A stretch of DNA of 64,000 nucleotides from Alteribacter keqinensis (GCF_003710255.1 NZ_RHIB01000001.1:1426001-1490000), one strand, 5' to 3'. Shown: positions 26,847 through 36,391, numbered from the stretch's first letter. Notes: generated by a model not told the origin, from the sequence alone. Numbers and translations: made by a program.

Positions 26847-28790
26847 TTACTGATTCTCTTCTGTTTTGTCATCCATATATATACGCACAACCGATCCTGC
26901 CTTTACTCTTGTTCCCGGGTCCGGAGATTGGAGAACTACTTCTTCTCCTTCCCCGGATACATCAAGTTTAAGCTCATAATATGCCTGGTTTATATCTTTT
27001 ACAGTCCGGCCGATCAGATCAGGCACCTCAAGGATGGGTTCATCATTCCACATCCGCTCCTTTTCAATCTGGTGCTCCCGTTTTTTCACTCCCATGGCAG
27101 GCAGTGCATCTTCTATAATGTTCCCAACAATAGGCGCGGCTACAATTCCACCGAACTGAAGGGTTTCTTTCGGGTTGTCTACTGCTACATAAACGACGAT
27201 TTGAGGGTCATCGGCCGGAGCGAACCCGATAAACGAGACGATATGGTTATTTTCAAGATAACGCCCGCCTTCAGCCTTTTGTGCTGTACCGGTTTTTCCG
27301 CCGACACGGTAGCCGTCTACAAACGCCCCGCGTCCGGTTCCTTTTGCTACAACGTGCTCAAGAGCATCCCGGATCTGGGCTGACGTCTCTTCTGATATCA
27401 CATCTTTTTTCATTACAGGGGAGGTTCGGGAAACGACTTCTCCCGTGTCCGGATCTGTCCATTCCTTTGCGAGATATGGTGTATATAAATACCCTCCGTT
27501 CACTGCCGCAGCCACTGCTGCAACCTGCTGGATCGGCGTTACACTGACCCCCTGGCCAAAAGCGGTGGTTGCCTGCTCGAGCGGTCCGACGTTATCAAGA
27601 TCAAACAATATTCCCTTAGCCTCGCCCTGAAGGTCAATTCCTGTTTTTTCACCAAATCCGAAGTCATGGATGTAGTCAAACAGTTTTTGCTTGCCCAGTC
27701 TTTCTCCCAGGACTACAAACCCCGGGTTACAGGAGTTTTGTACGACTTCAAGGAACGTCTGGGAACCATGTCCGCCCTTTTTCCAGCAGCGGAGCCTGTG
27801 TCCTGCCACTTCTATGGAACCCGGGTCATGGAAATGATCGTTTTTTAAATCGACTTTTCCTTCTTCCAGGGCGGCTGCCAAGGTGATTATTTTGAACGTC
27901 GATCCCGGTTCATACTGGCTCCAGACCGGTTTGTTCTGGTTGTAGATCTCCGGGGGGACTTCATTAAACCTTCCCGGGTCATAGTGCGGTCTCGAAGACA
28001 TCCCGAGGACTTCTCCCGTATTCGGGTTCATGGCGATGGCGATGGCCCCGTCCGGGTTATAGGTCGCCTCTGCTATGTCCAGTTCCCGTTCGATAATGGT
28101 CTGAATGTTGGCATCAATAGTAAGCGTCAGATTCATCCCGTCCAGCGGCGGAGTGTATTCATCTGCCAGGTTCGGCATCCTTCTTCCCTTTGCATCGGAA
28201 TAAAAAGAGACATGCCCTTCCTCTCCTTTAAGGTACTGGTCATAATACAACTCAAGGCCTGTAAGTCCCTGGTTATCAATACCTGCGAAGCCAAGGACGT
28301 GGGAAAGATATTTCCCGAAAGGATAGTGTCTGCGGTTATCTTCAGCAATATAGACGCCATCAAGCTGGAGAAGTCTCACTTCATTTGCAAGTTCATTGGA
28401 GATCTTTCTGCCCTCAGGATTGATTCGTACAATCGATTCCTTTTTTGTCACCAGTTCATACGCACGCTGGATGTCAATATTCAATACTTCTGCAAGTCCC
28501 GCTGCTGTTTTATTCGGATCCTCTACTTGTCTCGGCACAACAAGAACACTCGGAGCACTCACATTCGTCGCCAGTGCTGTTCCGTTTCTGTCAAGAATCT
28601 CTCCACGCTTCGCTTCAAACGGAATGTTCCTGCTCCACAAGTCTGCAGCTTTTTCACTCAGTTCCTGCCCGAGCACGAGCTGGACATAACCGAGTCTTCC
28701 CGCAATGACTGAAAACACAACCAATCCGATCATCAAAGATACGATTAACCGCCTCCGCACGGTCACATTAGATACCCGCTTCATTTTCAT
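26847..28790 (-). CDS. spoVD: Sporulation-specific penicillin-binding protein SpoVD
   Basis: A class B transpeptidase for spore cortex peptidoglycan, partner of SpoVE. The 647-residue protein has a short basic tail, one transmembrane helix (RRLIVSLMIGLVVFSVIAG), the dimerisation domain, and the transpeptidase domain with active-site SxxK in YEPGSTFKI, SxN in QNSCNPGF and KTG in VGGKTGTAQKAEGG. It ends in a single PASTA domain (VPDLIGRTVKDINQAYYEL to the end). One PASTA domain distinguishes it from PbpB, encoded just upstream with two. The start is ATG 28790 with GGGAGG upstream. A terminator (28843-28873) separates it from pbpB, so it needs its own promoter. Confidence 0.95.
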   Translation of the reverse strand: MKMKRVSNVTVRRRLIVSLMIGLVVFSVIAGRLGYVQLVLGQELSEKAADLWSRNIPFEAKRGEILDRNGTALATNVSAPSVLVVPRQVEDPNKTAAGLAEVLNIDIQRAYELVTKKESIVRINPEGRKISNELANEVRLLQLDGVYIAEDNRRHYPFGKYLSHVLGFAGIDNQGLTGLELYYDQYLKGEEGHVSFYSDAKGRRMPNLADEYTPPLDGMNLTLTIDANIQTIIERELDIAEATYNPDGAIAIAMNPNTGEVLGMSSRPHYDPGRFNEVPPEIYNQNKPVWSQYEPGSTFKIITLAAALEEGKVDLKNDHFHDPGSIEVAGHRLRCWKKGGHGSQTFLEVVQNSCNPGFVVLGERLGKQKLFDYIHDFGFGEKTGIDLQGEAKGILFDLDNVGPLEQATTAFGQGVSVTPIQQVAAVAAAVNGGYLYTPYLAKEWTDPDTGEVVSRTSPVMKKDVISEETSAQIRDALEHVVAKGTGRGAFVDGYRVGGKTGTAQKAEGGRYLENNHIVSFIGFAPADDPQIVVYVAVDNPKETLQFGGIVAAPIVGNIIEDALPAMGVKKREHQIEKERMWNDEPILEVPDLIGRTVKDINQAYYELKLDVSGEGEEVVLQSPDPGTRVKAGSVVRIYMDDKTEENQ

Positions 28791-28842
28791 ATATGAACCT
28801 CCCACTCTATTCAAAGACCGGCTTGGTTCAGTTTTATGAAAA

Positions 28843-28873
28843 TAAAGGACAGGTTAGAACCTGTCCTTTAAGG
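28843..28873 (-). terminator. Intrinsic terminator upstream of spoVD
   Basis: Minus-strand stem AAAGGACAGGTT/ACCTGTCCTTT with a 3-nt loop and TTTATTTT tail. It would end transcripts from pbpB and isolate spoVD. Confidence 0.8.
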
Positions 28874-29022
28874 CAGTTGATAAAGATCTTTTCTCTGTGA
28901 TGGAGGATTGTTCGGACATTCGGGCGTCATTTCTTTCTGTTCAACCCAAAAATGTTTGTGAAAACCACTTTCTATTTTATAACTCACGCTTAAAGAATAA
29001 GTAGATTTATCGACAATCTGAA

Positions 29023-29392
29023 AGAGGCTGGGACATAAAGAATGTGTTTAGCTGAGAATCCGAACAACGCACGAACATAGCGGATGAAATATACGCAGAC
29101 TCCTGCGGGATTAAAAGAAGCCACTGAAAAAGTACAAAACAACTTTTTCAGTGCCTTCGATGAAAAGCAAAGGTGAGATACCGATGTGACGAGCCTTTAC
29201 TTCATGACAATGCGACGAGTTGCTTCGACCCAGACAGCTGCAAAGGTTAGCTGACAGAAGAAGAAGCAGGTATGCTGGAAGAGGGTAACCCGCTTCCAGC
29301 GGGAAGCGAAGTATATTTCAGGAGCGATTTATTTGTACCGCAAATGAACCGTTCGGATGCTCGTTGGCTAAAAAACTTCTCTCCCAGCCTCT
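29023..29392. mobile_element. 370-bp element with AGAGGCTGGGA terminal inverted repeats
   Basis: The 11-bp ends AGAGGCTGGGA (29023-29033) and its exact inverse (29382-29392) bound an imperfectly palindromic sequence. The arms share GCGGATGAAATATACGCAG and CTGAAATATACTTCGC-type stretches. A 32-nt hairpin (29122-29153) lies inside. No convincing open frame and no target duplication were seen. It resembles a non-autonomous, MITE-like element and occupies most of the 735-bp gap between pbpB and spoVD. Confidence 0.7.
29122..29153. repeat. 32-nt hairpin repeat, copy 1
   Basis: Stem CACTGAAAAAGT/ACTTTTTCAGTG, loop ACAAAACA. The same 32-nt unit, with one change, recurs at 39306-39337 in the opposite orientation, and half of it near 53891. 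Confidence 0.8.
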
Positions 29393-29525
29393 ATAAAGAT
29401 GGATGTATCCAATTACCTTATTTCCCGAAAATGGACTGTAGGTCTGACTCCGATTCCCGCATGCTGGAGATGAGCCGCCCCACACTGTGCTGTATTTTTC
29501 AGAGCCAGTCGAAAGAGGTCTGGTG

Positions 29526-31784
29526 TTAATCCATAAAGAATTCGTCTTCTTCTACTTCGTCTTCTTCGGTTTCTTCGGTTTCTTCCTCTCCGGCGCTTTC
29601 TTCGTTTTCTTCTTCCGTTTCGTACTCAGTTTCATCACCGGTATCTCCCTGCTCCGCGGCAGGTTCATCCCCGCTTCCGAGCTCCACACTTAAGTTCTGG
29701 CCCGACGTCACTTCTGTCCCCGCAGGCACACTCTGGCTTATAACAAAGCCGCTGCCGTCTATGGTAACTTCCATATCCGCCAGACGGGTCCAGGCATGTA
29801 CCTGCCTTCCGGACCAACCAGACATGTCCGGAATGAGGAATTCTTCCTCATTTGTCCTCATGAATACTTTCTCATAAGGGAGAATGGACATTTCCGGGTT
29901 AGGGAACTGGGAGATGACCGTGTTTCCTTCCCCGATAATGACGGGATCGAGCCCGTAATTCTTCAATGTTTCTTCTGTTTTTTCAACGGATTCACCACTG
30001 AAGTCTTCCATAACAATACCAGCTTCCTCCACATGCTCTTCTTCCACACTTTGAGGAGTGATGTTCAGGTACTGAAGACTTTGCTGCATGACAGGTTTGA
30101 ATACTTTTGACACCGGCATGGCTCCAGTTTCGTGCAGCTCAATATCAGGGCGTTCCACGGCAACATAGACAATTACTTCAGGATCATCAGCCGGTGCCAT
30201 TCCCATAAAGGAATATATGTGATTCCCGTGGCCTGTAAGCCTGCCAGGTCCGTCAGGGTTATTAATCTGTGCTGTACCTGTCTTACCGGCGATATCAAAT
30301 CCGTCAATGGCGTATGGCTGCCCTGTTCCTGCTGATGAAGAAACAACCGTTTCAAGAAGACCGAGAACTTCCGCTGCCGTTTCTTCTGATATCGGTTCAC
30401 CGACAACTTCAGGCTCAGTCTCAGAAACAATTTCACCTGAGTCTTTGTCATAAATTTTGTCAATTACGTAAGGTTTCATCATCTTACCGCCATTTGCAAT
30501 AGCTGTAGCTGCCTGGACCTGCTGAATCGGAGTAATCGCCGAACCTTGTCCGAACGCGGTAGTGGCTGCATCAATCGGTCTGAAATCAGCGATGGAGCTG
30601 CCTGATTCGTTAGGAATATCAATCCCTGTAGGTTCTCTCAGCCCAAAGGCATCTACATAGTCAAAGAAGGTGTCCGGGGTGAGCTTTTCAAGTGCAAGTT
30701 TTGAAAAGGCAACGTTTGAAGATCGCTGGAATCCTTCATCATAGGTGATTTCCCCCCAGCCTCTCCCGCCGTTATGGTCCGGAATACGGTCCGGACCGAT
30801 CTGATACGTACCGGACTGGTAGAGTTCGTCGCCGTTGTAGACGCCTTCTTCAATCGCTGCTGCAAGGGTCAGTGCTTTAATGGTTGACCCCGGCTCAAAC
30901 CGGGAGCTTACAGCATAGTTTGTGTAATTGCTTATAGATTCATAGTTGTTCGGGTTAAAGCTCGGCCGGTTACTCATAGCCAGTATTTCCCCTGTCTTCG
31001 GATCTGCAACGATACCGATCATCCGTTCCGGAGAATATTCCTCATCCACCTGAGAAAGAGCTTGTTCAAGGACCATCTGAATTTTCTTATCGATCGTTAA
31101 GTACACGTCGTTCCCATTTCGGGCCGGATTAATCAAATCCTCTGTATTAACTAGAGCCCGTCCAGCACCGTCTCGCTGATATGTGATTGATCCGTCTTCA
31201 GAACTAAGGTATTCATCAAGGCTCTGCTCAAGACCCATTCTCGCTACGCTCATGTCACGCTCGGTATATCCGATGAGGTGAGAAGCGAATGTCTGATTCG
31301 GGTAATAGCGCTTTGGATCCTTTCTGAAAATGATGCCGTCGATTTCAAGTTCCTCCAGGGCATCCTTTTCTTCGACACTTAAGTATCTCGCACCAGGGAT
31401 CTCCACCTGCACTAAATCCTGAGAAAGACGTTCTGCAACTGCATTCGTATCGAGATCGAGGACTGAGGTGATTTTTGCCGCCGCTTCCTGTGGATCACTT
31501 ACATAGCTGCCATAGCTGTCGTCAAGGACAGCAATAAGCGTATAGGATGCCACCTCTTCGGCAATTGCTTCACCTTCCCGGTCAAGTATCGATCCCCTCT
31601 TCCCTTCAATGGTGTGAGTCTGTGACCACCTTTGTTCAATAAGCGCCCGGAGGTCCTGCCCCTGAACTTCTTTCGCTGCCTGAATGTAGACAAACCTTCC
31701 GAATACAATACTGATAAAGAAAAGGAAGATTCCGAGAACCCATAGGGCACGCACGGTAATCTTCCTGTTTTTTGTAACTTCCAT
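29526..31784 (-). CDS. pbpB: Septal penicillin-binding protein 2B (FtsI homologue)
   Basis: The class B transpeptidase of the divisome. The 752-residue protein has one transmembrane helix (ALWVLGIFLFFISIVFG), a dimerisation domain, the transpeptidase domain with active-site FEPGSTIKA, SSN in FQRSSNVAF and KTG in IAGKTGTAQI, and two C-terminal PASTA domains (residues about 580-700). It then carries an unusual tail of about 50 residues that is nearly all Glu, Asp and Thr. That tail is longer and more acidic than I know for B. subtilis PBP2B. Located between ftsL and spoVD. Confidence 0.96.
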   Translation of the reverse strand: MEVTKNRKITVRALWVLGIFLFFISIVFGRFVYIQAAKEVQGQDLRALIEQRWSQTHTIEGKRGSILDREGEAIAEEVASYTLIAVLDDSYGSYVSDPQEAAAKITSVLDLDTNAVAERLSQDLVQVEIPGARYLSVEEKDALEELEIDGIIFRKDPKRYYPNQTFASHLIGYTERDMSVARMGLEQSLDEYLSSEDGSITYQRDGAGRALVNTEDLINPARNGNDVYLTIDKKIQMVLEQALSQVDEEYSPERMIGIVADPKTGEILAMSNRPSFNPNNYESISNYTNYAVSSRFEPGSTIKALTLAAAIEEGVYNGDELYQSGTYQIGPDRIPDHNGGRGWGEITYDEGFQRSSNVAFSKLALEKLTPDTFFDYVDAFGLREPTGIDIPNESGSSIADFRPIDAATTAFGQGSAITPIQQVQAATAIANGGKMMKPYVIDKIYDKDSGEIVSETEPEVVGEPISEETAAEVLGLLETVVSSSAGTGQPYAIDGFDIAGKTGTAQINNPDGPGRLTGHGNHIYSFMGMAPADDPEVIVYVAVERPDIELHETGAMPVSKVFKPVMQQSLQYLNITPQSVEEEHVEEAGIVMEDFSGESVEKTEETLKNYGLDPVIIGEGNTVISQFPNPEMSILPYEKVFMRTNEEEFLIPDMSGWSGRQVHAWTRLADMEVTIDGSGFVISQSVPAGTEVTSGQNLSVELGSGDEPAAEQGDTGDETEYETEEENEESAGEEETEETEEDEVEEDEFFMD

Positions 31785-31801
31785 TTCACAACACCCGCTT
31801 A

Positions 31802-32167
31802 TTAATCCTGATTTTGGATTACTCTTACATTTTGATCATTCAATTCCATGCCAAGCTCCGCCTGGGCAATATGGAGAATGCGGTCAGGTTCAGACAAGTC
31901 CTTCACTTGCAGGGAAAGACCTTCATTCACACTCGACTGCTCCGTAATGCTACGCTCTGTTTTCTGAATTTCGTGGTTTGCAATATAAATCGTAGCATAG
32001 TTTGATAACATCACGTAAGCCGCAAAAACGACAGCAAGAAATGTCAATGGATAAATGATCTTCTCTCCCCGTGTAATCCCGCCTTTAAAAACACGCTGTT
32101 TTTTCTGTTTAAGCTGTCTTTCAGGCTGGTGCAGCGGCTGCTGAATTTGCTGTTTTGCAAGGCTCAT
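31802..32167 (-). CDS. ftsL: Cell-division protein FtsL
   Basis: A short bitopic membrane protein that works with DivIB and DivIC in the divisome. The 121-residue product has a basic Gln-rich cytoplasmic tail, a transmembrane helix (IIYPLTFLAVVFAAYVMLSNYATIY) and an extracellular leucine-rich coiled coil (SITEQSSVNEGLSLQVKDLSEPDRILHIAQAELGM). It is encoded directly upstream of pbpB, as expected. The start is ATG 32167 with GGGAGGGG upstream. Confidence 0.92.
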   Translation of the reverse strand: MSLAKQQIQQPLHQPERQLKQKKQRVFKGGITRGEKIIYPLTFLAVVFAAYVMLSNYATIYIANHEIQKTERSITEQSSVNEGLSLQVKDLSEPDRILHIAQAELGMELNDQNVRVIQNQD

Positions 32168-32388
32168 AGTTATACCCCTCCCAGTTTCTCTTGTCTCTTT
32201 TTTTATCTCTTTTTTATATCTTTTTCTCTTTTGGCCCTTTTAGGCCTCTATGTTGACTTCTGCTACTTGTACTCCCTTTCCACAGGCGGCGGGGAGACTG
32301 CTATGCGTTTTTGAATTCTCTTTCACGATCACGGTATTTCCCAACGAGTGTTACTCATATGCTCCAGTCAACAACGGCCTTAAACACG

Positions 32389-33321
32389 TCAATTCTTTTC
32401 CGCAACTCTCAGCTTGGCTGATTTCGCCCTTGAATTTATTTCCAGTTCCGATTCGTTCGCAAGAATTGGCTTTCTTGTTACGAGTGTCAGTTCAGGTTCA
32501 AATCCTTCAGGAATGACAGGAAGTCCTTTAGGCAGCTCCGGCATAGCACTTCTCTCTTTGAACACTTTCTTGCATAAACGATCTTCTAATGAATGAAACG
32601 TAATGACGGCCAGTCGGCCTTTCGGTGCTGTGAGGTCAATTGCATCCTTCAGAGCTTCTTCAAACACGGTCAGTTCATCGTTGACAGCGATCCGGATTGC
32701 CTGGAACGTCCTCTTTGCCGGGTGCCCGCCTTTTCTTCTGGCAGGAGCCGGTATCGCATCCTTTATGACGTCTACAAGCTCTCCCGTCGTCTCAATCGGC
32801 TTCGCCTCACGTGCAGCTTCAATCTTCCGGGCAATGTTTTTGGCAAATCGTTCTTCACCATACTGGCTGATGATTTTCATCAGATCCTGGAAAGACCATT
32901 CATTTACAACTTCATATGCTGATAATTCCCGGGTCTGATCCATTCTCATATCCAGCCTGGAATCAAAGCGATAGCTGAATCCTCTGTCCGCCTCATCAAA
33001 CTGAGGGGATGAAACACCAAGGTCGAACACAAATCCGTCCACGTTCGTGATGCCGAGGTTATGGAGTTCTTCTTTTAAATGGAGAAAATTCGAACGAACA
33101 AATGTGATACGTTCCCTGTAAGGTGATAATCGTTCTTTGGCAAATTCAAGTGCCCGATCATCCTGATCAAAACAAATCAATCTGCCACTTTCCCCCAACT
33201 GCTTCACAATCTGCTCACTATGGCCTCCGCCTCCCAGTGTACAATCAACATAAATCCCGTCAGGGCGGATATTAAGGCCATTAACCGTTTCTTCTTTAAG
33301 TACCGTTTCGTGTTCAAACAT
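32389..33321 (-). CDS. rsmH: 16S rRNA (cytosine(1402)-N(4))-methyltransferase
   Basis: An S-adenosylmethionine-dependent methyltransferase acting on C1402 of 16S rRNA. The 310-residue protein has the N-terminal [17 protein letters not shown] motif [60 protein letters not shown] and [16 protein letters not shown], all family hallmarks. It follows mraZ. The 220-bp gap to ftsL is T-rich and shows no gene or clear terminator. Confidence 0.97.
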   Translation of the reverse strand: MFEHETVLKEETVNGLNIRPDGIYVDCTLGGGGHSEQIVKQLGESGRLICFDQDDRALEFAKERLSPYRERITFVRSNFLHLKEELHNLGITNVDGFVFDLGVSSPQFDEADRGFSYRFDSRLDMRMDQTRELSAYEVVNEWSFQDLMKIISQYGEERFAKNIARKIEAAREAKPIETTGELVDVIKDAIPAPARRKGGHPAKRTFQAIRIAVNDELTVFEEALKDAIDLTAPKGRLAVITFHSLEDRLCKKVFKERSAMPELPKGLPVIPEGFEPELTLVTRKPILANESELEINSRAKSAKLRVAEKN

Positions 33322-33367
33322 TTCTACACCTGTCCTTTAACTGCTTGTAGAACCTTGCGTATATCTA

Positions 33368-33799
33368 TTACAAGTCAAAATCTACAATGCCTTCGGCTAT
33401 TTCTGCAAACGAGTCTTCTGATTCAGCAACATATTCTTCCCAAATCTCTTTACTCCATATTTCCACACGGTTTGAGACACCGATAATTACACATTCCTTC
33501 TCTAACTTTGCGTATGAACGGAGAACAGAAGCAATATTCGCACGCCCCTGTTTATCCAGTTCACATTCAGTAGCACCGGAAAAGAAGAATCGTGTAAAGG
33601 CCCTCGCATCTTTTTTTGTGAATGGCAAGGTTTTAAGCTTTTGCTCTAAGTGTCTCCATTCTTCTTCAGGATAAACAAACAAACATTGGTCTAACCCTCT
33701 TGTAACTACGAAGGAGGAACCGAGATTCTCACGGAATTTAGCAGGAATTATCATCCTGCCTTTCTCGTCAATATTATGGCGATATTCTCCCATGAACAT
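33368..33799 (-). CDS. mraZ: Transcriptional regulator MraZ
   Basis: An AbrB-fold DNA-binding protein that regulates its own dcw operon. The 143-residue sequence is very close to B. subtilis Mra[66 protein letters not shown] and [18 protein letters not shown]. It contains the two DxKGR / DxQGR elements of the SpoVT-AbrB-type double-psi barrel. Upstream GTGG repeats at 33818-33862 and 33960-34070 are probable binding sites, implying autoregulation. Confidence 0.97.
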   Translation of the reverse strand: MFMGEYRHNIDEKGRMIIPAKFRENLGSSFVVTRGLDQCLFVYPEEEWRHLEQKLKTLPFTKKDARAFTRFFFSGATECELDKQGRANIASVLRSYAKLEKECVIIGVSNRVEIWSKEIWEEYVAESEDSFAEIAEGIVDFDL

Positions 33800-33817
33800 C
33801 CCGGCTCACCCCCTCCC

Positions 33818-33862
33818 CCACTTCTTAATACTAATCTACCACATCCCCCCACTTTCCTCCAC
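33818..33862 (-). promoter_or_regulatory. MraZ-type GTGG operator repeats, promoter-proximal cluster
   Basis: On the minus strand four GTGG boxes occur upstream of mraZ, at 33859-33862, 33849-33852, 33839-33842 and 33818-33821. The first three are exactly 10 bp apart. MraZ proteins bind direct repeats of this kind, with about 10-bp spacing, ahead of their own gene. Confidence 0.75.
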
Positions 33863-33959
33863 TTTCTTTTGAAAAAAGTTTTTAAACTGTAATAATCCCT
33901 CTGTCTGGACTTAGTCAAAATCCTTTGATAATGCTGTTTGACAGTGTTTACAGGGGCTG

Positions 33960-34070
33960 GTGGGGGATTGTGGGAGGAATGGTGGGAGAGCGTGGGGGAT
34001 TTCTGGAGGGGTTAAAACAAAGGCGTTTTTTTGAAAAATGGAGCTGGTTTGTGGTGCGAAGTGGGGAGGG
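33960..34070 (+). promoter_or_regulatory. Second, inverted cluster of GTGG repeats
   Basis: Six GTGG-starting units on the plus strand, at 33960, 33970, 33982, 33992, 34051 and 34061, have spacings of 10, 12, 10, 59 and 10. They have the same form as the mraZ-proximal boxes but face the other way, 120-230 bp further upstream. No plus-strand gene follows. Confidence 0.55.
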
Positions 34071-34176
34071 TTTTTTCAGAATATTTTTTTCAGGCGTCGG
34101 TTGTTCAGGATAACTGAGAATTTGTCAGGATAAACCCACCATTGTCCAAAGATAAAATGAATTTCCCAAAGCACCT

Positions 34177-34205
34177 GAGCGAAAACCAACACCTGAATTT
34201 AACAA
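34177..34205. repeat. End fragment of the GGCTCTGTT-type repeat
   Basis: GAGCGAAAACCAACACCTGAATTTAACA matches the right arm of the family, compared with the inverse of 14748-14780. Only the tip is left. Confidence 0.55.
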
Positions 34206-34214
34206 TAATCAACT

Positions 34215-34256
34215 AAAAACCGGCATCAAAAGGAAATTTCTTTTGATACCGGCTTT
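34215..34256 (-). terminator. Intrinsic terminator after bshC
   Basis: Minus-strand stem AGCCGGTATCAAAAG/CTTTTGATGCCGGTT with one G-T pair and a T run. Confidence 0.9.
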
Positions 34257-34282
34257 GTAAAGTCACTATTTTTGTAAAATCA

Positions 34283-35914
34283 CTATAAAATAACAACCGT
34301 ATGCTTCTTTGGGTCGGGTCCGTTTTCCAAGACCCGGGCAGTGAGTTGCCTGATCACATCGGTGCCATAGCCATTCAGAAACGGAAGAACATTAATTGTC
34401 CGTTCCTGAAGTCCGTCCTGCGGGCGCAGAACCGTGTTAACGTAATTAAAATGATTCATTGACGGTGCAAGGGTCCGGTTTACCTGCCTGTCAACCTGGC
34501 GTTTATACCGATCCAGGACACCTTTGCCCATCCTTTGAAAACGCTCATGATCCACATCCGTTGAAGCGTGCTCCCGAAGATTGGCTGCCATTTTCTCCAT
34601 GAGCGACTCAAACTCTTCTTCCGCTTTTTCAAATACCGGGTCATAATCAGCCGGCCTGTTCCGGCCATACCACTCGTCTCTTTTTTCGGAAGCTCCCTGT
34701 TCAATCGTTTTCCTGATGGAAAGGTCCCTCTTTCCAGCACGCTTTAATGCCCCTCTGTCAACAAGGGTAAACTGCATTCTTGGAATGAGGGGCGGGATCT
34801 TAAAATCAAACTCCCGAAAAACACTGCTCAGCGTCCCCCAGTATTTAATTTCACCTGCTCCTGAAATAAATCCGAGAACCGGAAGAAGCCATTCCTGCAT
34901 TACAGGCCGGGAGACAACGTTATTACTCAGTTTAGCCGGATCTGTTTCAGCAATATGATGAAGCTCGTCTATCGTCCAGGATCTTGTCTTTTCTTTATTC
35001 GTAAATGCTCCTTCCTGGTCATCACTGTATAGAAGCGTTCTCTCATTGTGATCATCGAGAAAAAGGTGGGAGAGGCGCGGATCAATTGAAACAGGCTCAC
35101 CAAAGCCGGCAGTTTTAAACCGTTTAGCCTGCTCTTCAAAAGCCAGACGTAATTTTCCATTCCGTTCGATCAGTTCATTGAAGAAAGGTCTCTCCAGCTT
35201 ACGGACCGCTTCATCCTGGGCATCCATCAGAACGATCCCTGTTCCTTTAAAGAGGTGGTGAATCAGCTTCCCGAAAAAATCAACATAAGTTTTGGATTCA
35301 TCGATCAGCTTTCCCCAGTCGGAAGCGATTATTTTTGTATCCTGGGTTTCCTGCAGGTGACGGATCGTACTCAGAAGAACCTTCTTCGCTTCTTCACGAT
35401 TGAGGTTCCTGTTCGAGGCAGGAATTTTCAGATCGTTCCTTTCCTTCATAGCAAAGCGTTTCAGGTCCTGTTTATAGTAAACAAAGATATGGTTAATCTC
35501 ATCAATATCGTGATCTTCTCCGGCAATCCAGAATAATGGAATGACCGGGAGCCCGAGATCCTTTTCTGCTTTATCTGCATGAGCAAGTATCGAGATCACT
35601 TTGTGGACCGTATAAAGGGGTCCCGTAAATAAACCGGCCTGCTGTCCTCCGACAATCATCAGGGAACGCTCACTGGTTAATTTCCCGATTTGAGTGAAGG
35701 TTTCTTCACCTGCTCCCATCTTTTTATTAAAAGAATAAAGAACGTCCTTTAACGAACCACGGTTAAATGACCGGGCAGCCAGTTCTTTTGCCCGTTTTTT
35801 AATACTTTCATCATCATAACCGTAATCGTAAAAGGACATAAGCCGGTCGTCTGCATTTATGTATTCATCTAGGAACGGGTTCAAACCCCGTACATCTTCG
35901 TATTGGATATGCAT
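34283..35914 (-). CDS. bshC: Bacillithiol biosynthesis cysteine-adding enzyme BshC
   Basis: Catalyses the last step of bacillithiol synthesis, adding cysteine to glucosaminyl malate. The 543-residue protein has the family features LTSERSLMIVGGQQAGLFTGPLYTVHK (Rossmann nucleotide-binding loop), PLFWIAGEDHDIDEINH, RPVMQEWLLPVLGFISGAGEIKYW and a C-terminal coiled coil ending NVLPFLNGYGTDVIRQL. ATG 35914 has AGAGG 9 bases upstream; TTG 35923 is an alternative. It lies between DUF3397/panE and mraZ, as yllA does in B. subtilis. Its presence marks a bacillithiol-using Firmicute. Confidence 0.95.
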   Translation of the reverse strand: MHIQYEDVRGLNPFLDEYINADDRLMSFYDYGYDDESIKKRAKELAARSFNRGSLKDVLYSFNKKMGAGEETFTQIGKLTSERSLMIVGGQQAGLFTGPLYTVHKVISILAHADKAEKDLGLPVIPLFWIAGEDHDIDEINHIFVYYKQDLKRFAMKERNDLKIPASNRNLNREEAKKVLLSTIRHLQETQDTKIIASDWGKLIDESKTYVDFFGKLIHHLFKGTGIVLMDAQDEAVRKLERPFFNELIERNGKLRLAFEEQAKRFKTAGFGEPVSIDPRLSHLFLDDHNERTLLYSDDQEGAFTNKEKTRSWTIDELHHIAETDPAKLSNNVVSRPVMQEWLLPVLGFISGAGEIKYWGTLSSVFREFDFKIPPLIPRMQFTLVDRGALKRAGKRDLSIRKTIEQGASEKRDEWYGRNRPADYDPVFEKAEEEFESLMEKMAANLREHASTDVDHERFQRMGKGVLDRYKRQVDRQVNRTLAPSMNHFNYVNTVLRPQDGLQERTINVLPFLNGYGTDVIRQLTARVLENGPDPKKHTVVIL

Positions 35915-36007
35915 AGGTAACAACCTCTCGCCTTCAACATTTCAGATATAACGACTCTTATTATAGCAAAATTTAAAAAGATCACCAAAGAAACAGTCTC
36001 CGGTGGG

Positions 36008-36391
36008 CTACGCATACATTTTCGCAGTAAAACCTACAAACATAAGCACGAAATGAAGAACGAAGAAGAGAACAAACTGAAAACGCCAGACACCTTTCAT
36101 TATTCTTATAAACTGAACATCCGTATACATCCGCCAGTGGGCAATGGTAAACCCGATGGCAGTAAGAAAGAGCAGTGCAAGAACGTATCCGATTAAAGAA
36201 ATACCCCAGATTTCCAAGATAAAGAAGTGCACAGAAAGAACAAAAAAGATCAGGCTGACATCTACAGCAACTTTAAGAGCAAAGACTTTATTACGCGTTA
36301 CTTTAACACTGATAAGATAGACAAGATAAAGGCCGATCAGCGGCACAGTAATCAATGTAGCTATGAACCCTGCCAATAAATTACCGATCAT
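36008..36391 (-). CDS. DUF3397-family membrane protein
   Basis: A 127-residue integral membrane protein with four hydrophobic segments (NLLAGFIATLITVPLIGLYLVYLI, VAVDVSLIFFVLSVHFFIL, SLIGYVLALLFLTAIGFTI, FQFVLFFVLHFVLMFVGF). It matches the DUF3397 family found between panE and bshC in Bacilli; function unknown. The start is the ATG at 36391, with AAGGAG 8-9 bases upstream. It overlaps the end of panE by 11 bp. Confidence 0.8.
   Translation of the reverse strand: MIGNLLAGFIATLITVPLIGLYLVYLISVKVTRNKVFALKVAVDVSLIFFVLSVHFFILEIWGISLIGYVLALLFLTAIGFTIAHWRMYTDVQFIRIMKGVWRFQFVLFFVLHFVLMFVGFTAKMYA

Noticed and set aside
29272-29529. Open frame on the plus strand inside the 29.0-29.4 kb element
   Set aside because: It lies within an inverted-repeat element, lacks a ribosome-binding site and has no recognisable protein features.
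33950-34075. GTGG repeats as a possible CRISPR array
   Set aside because: Units are only about 10 bp, with no spacers of constant length and no cas genes nearby; MraZ-type boxes explain them.
33925-34113. Short plus-strand frame rich in Gly and Trp next to mraZ
   Set aside because: Its composition is produced by the repeated GTGG boxes; there is no family similarity.
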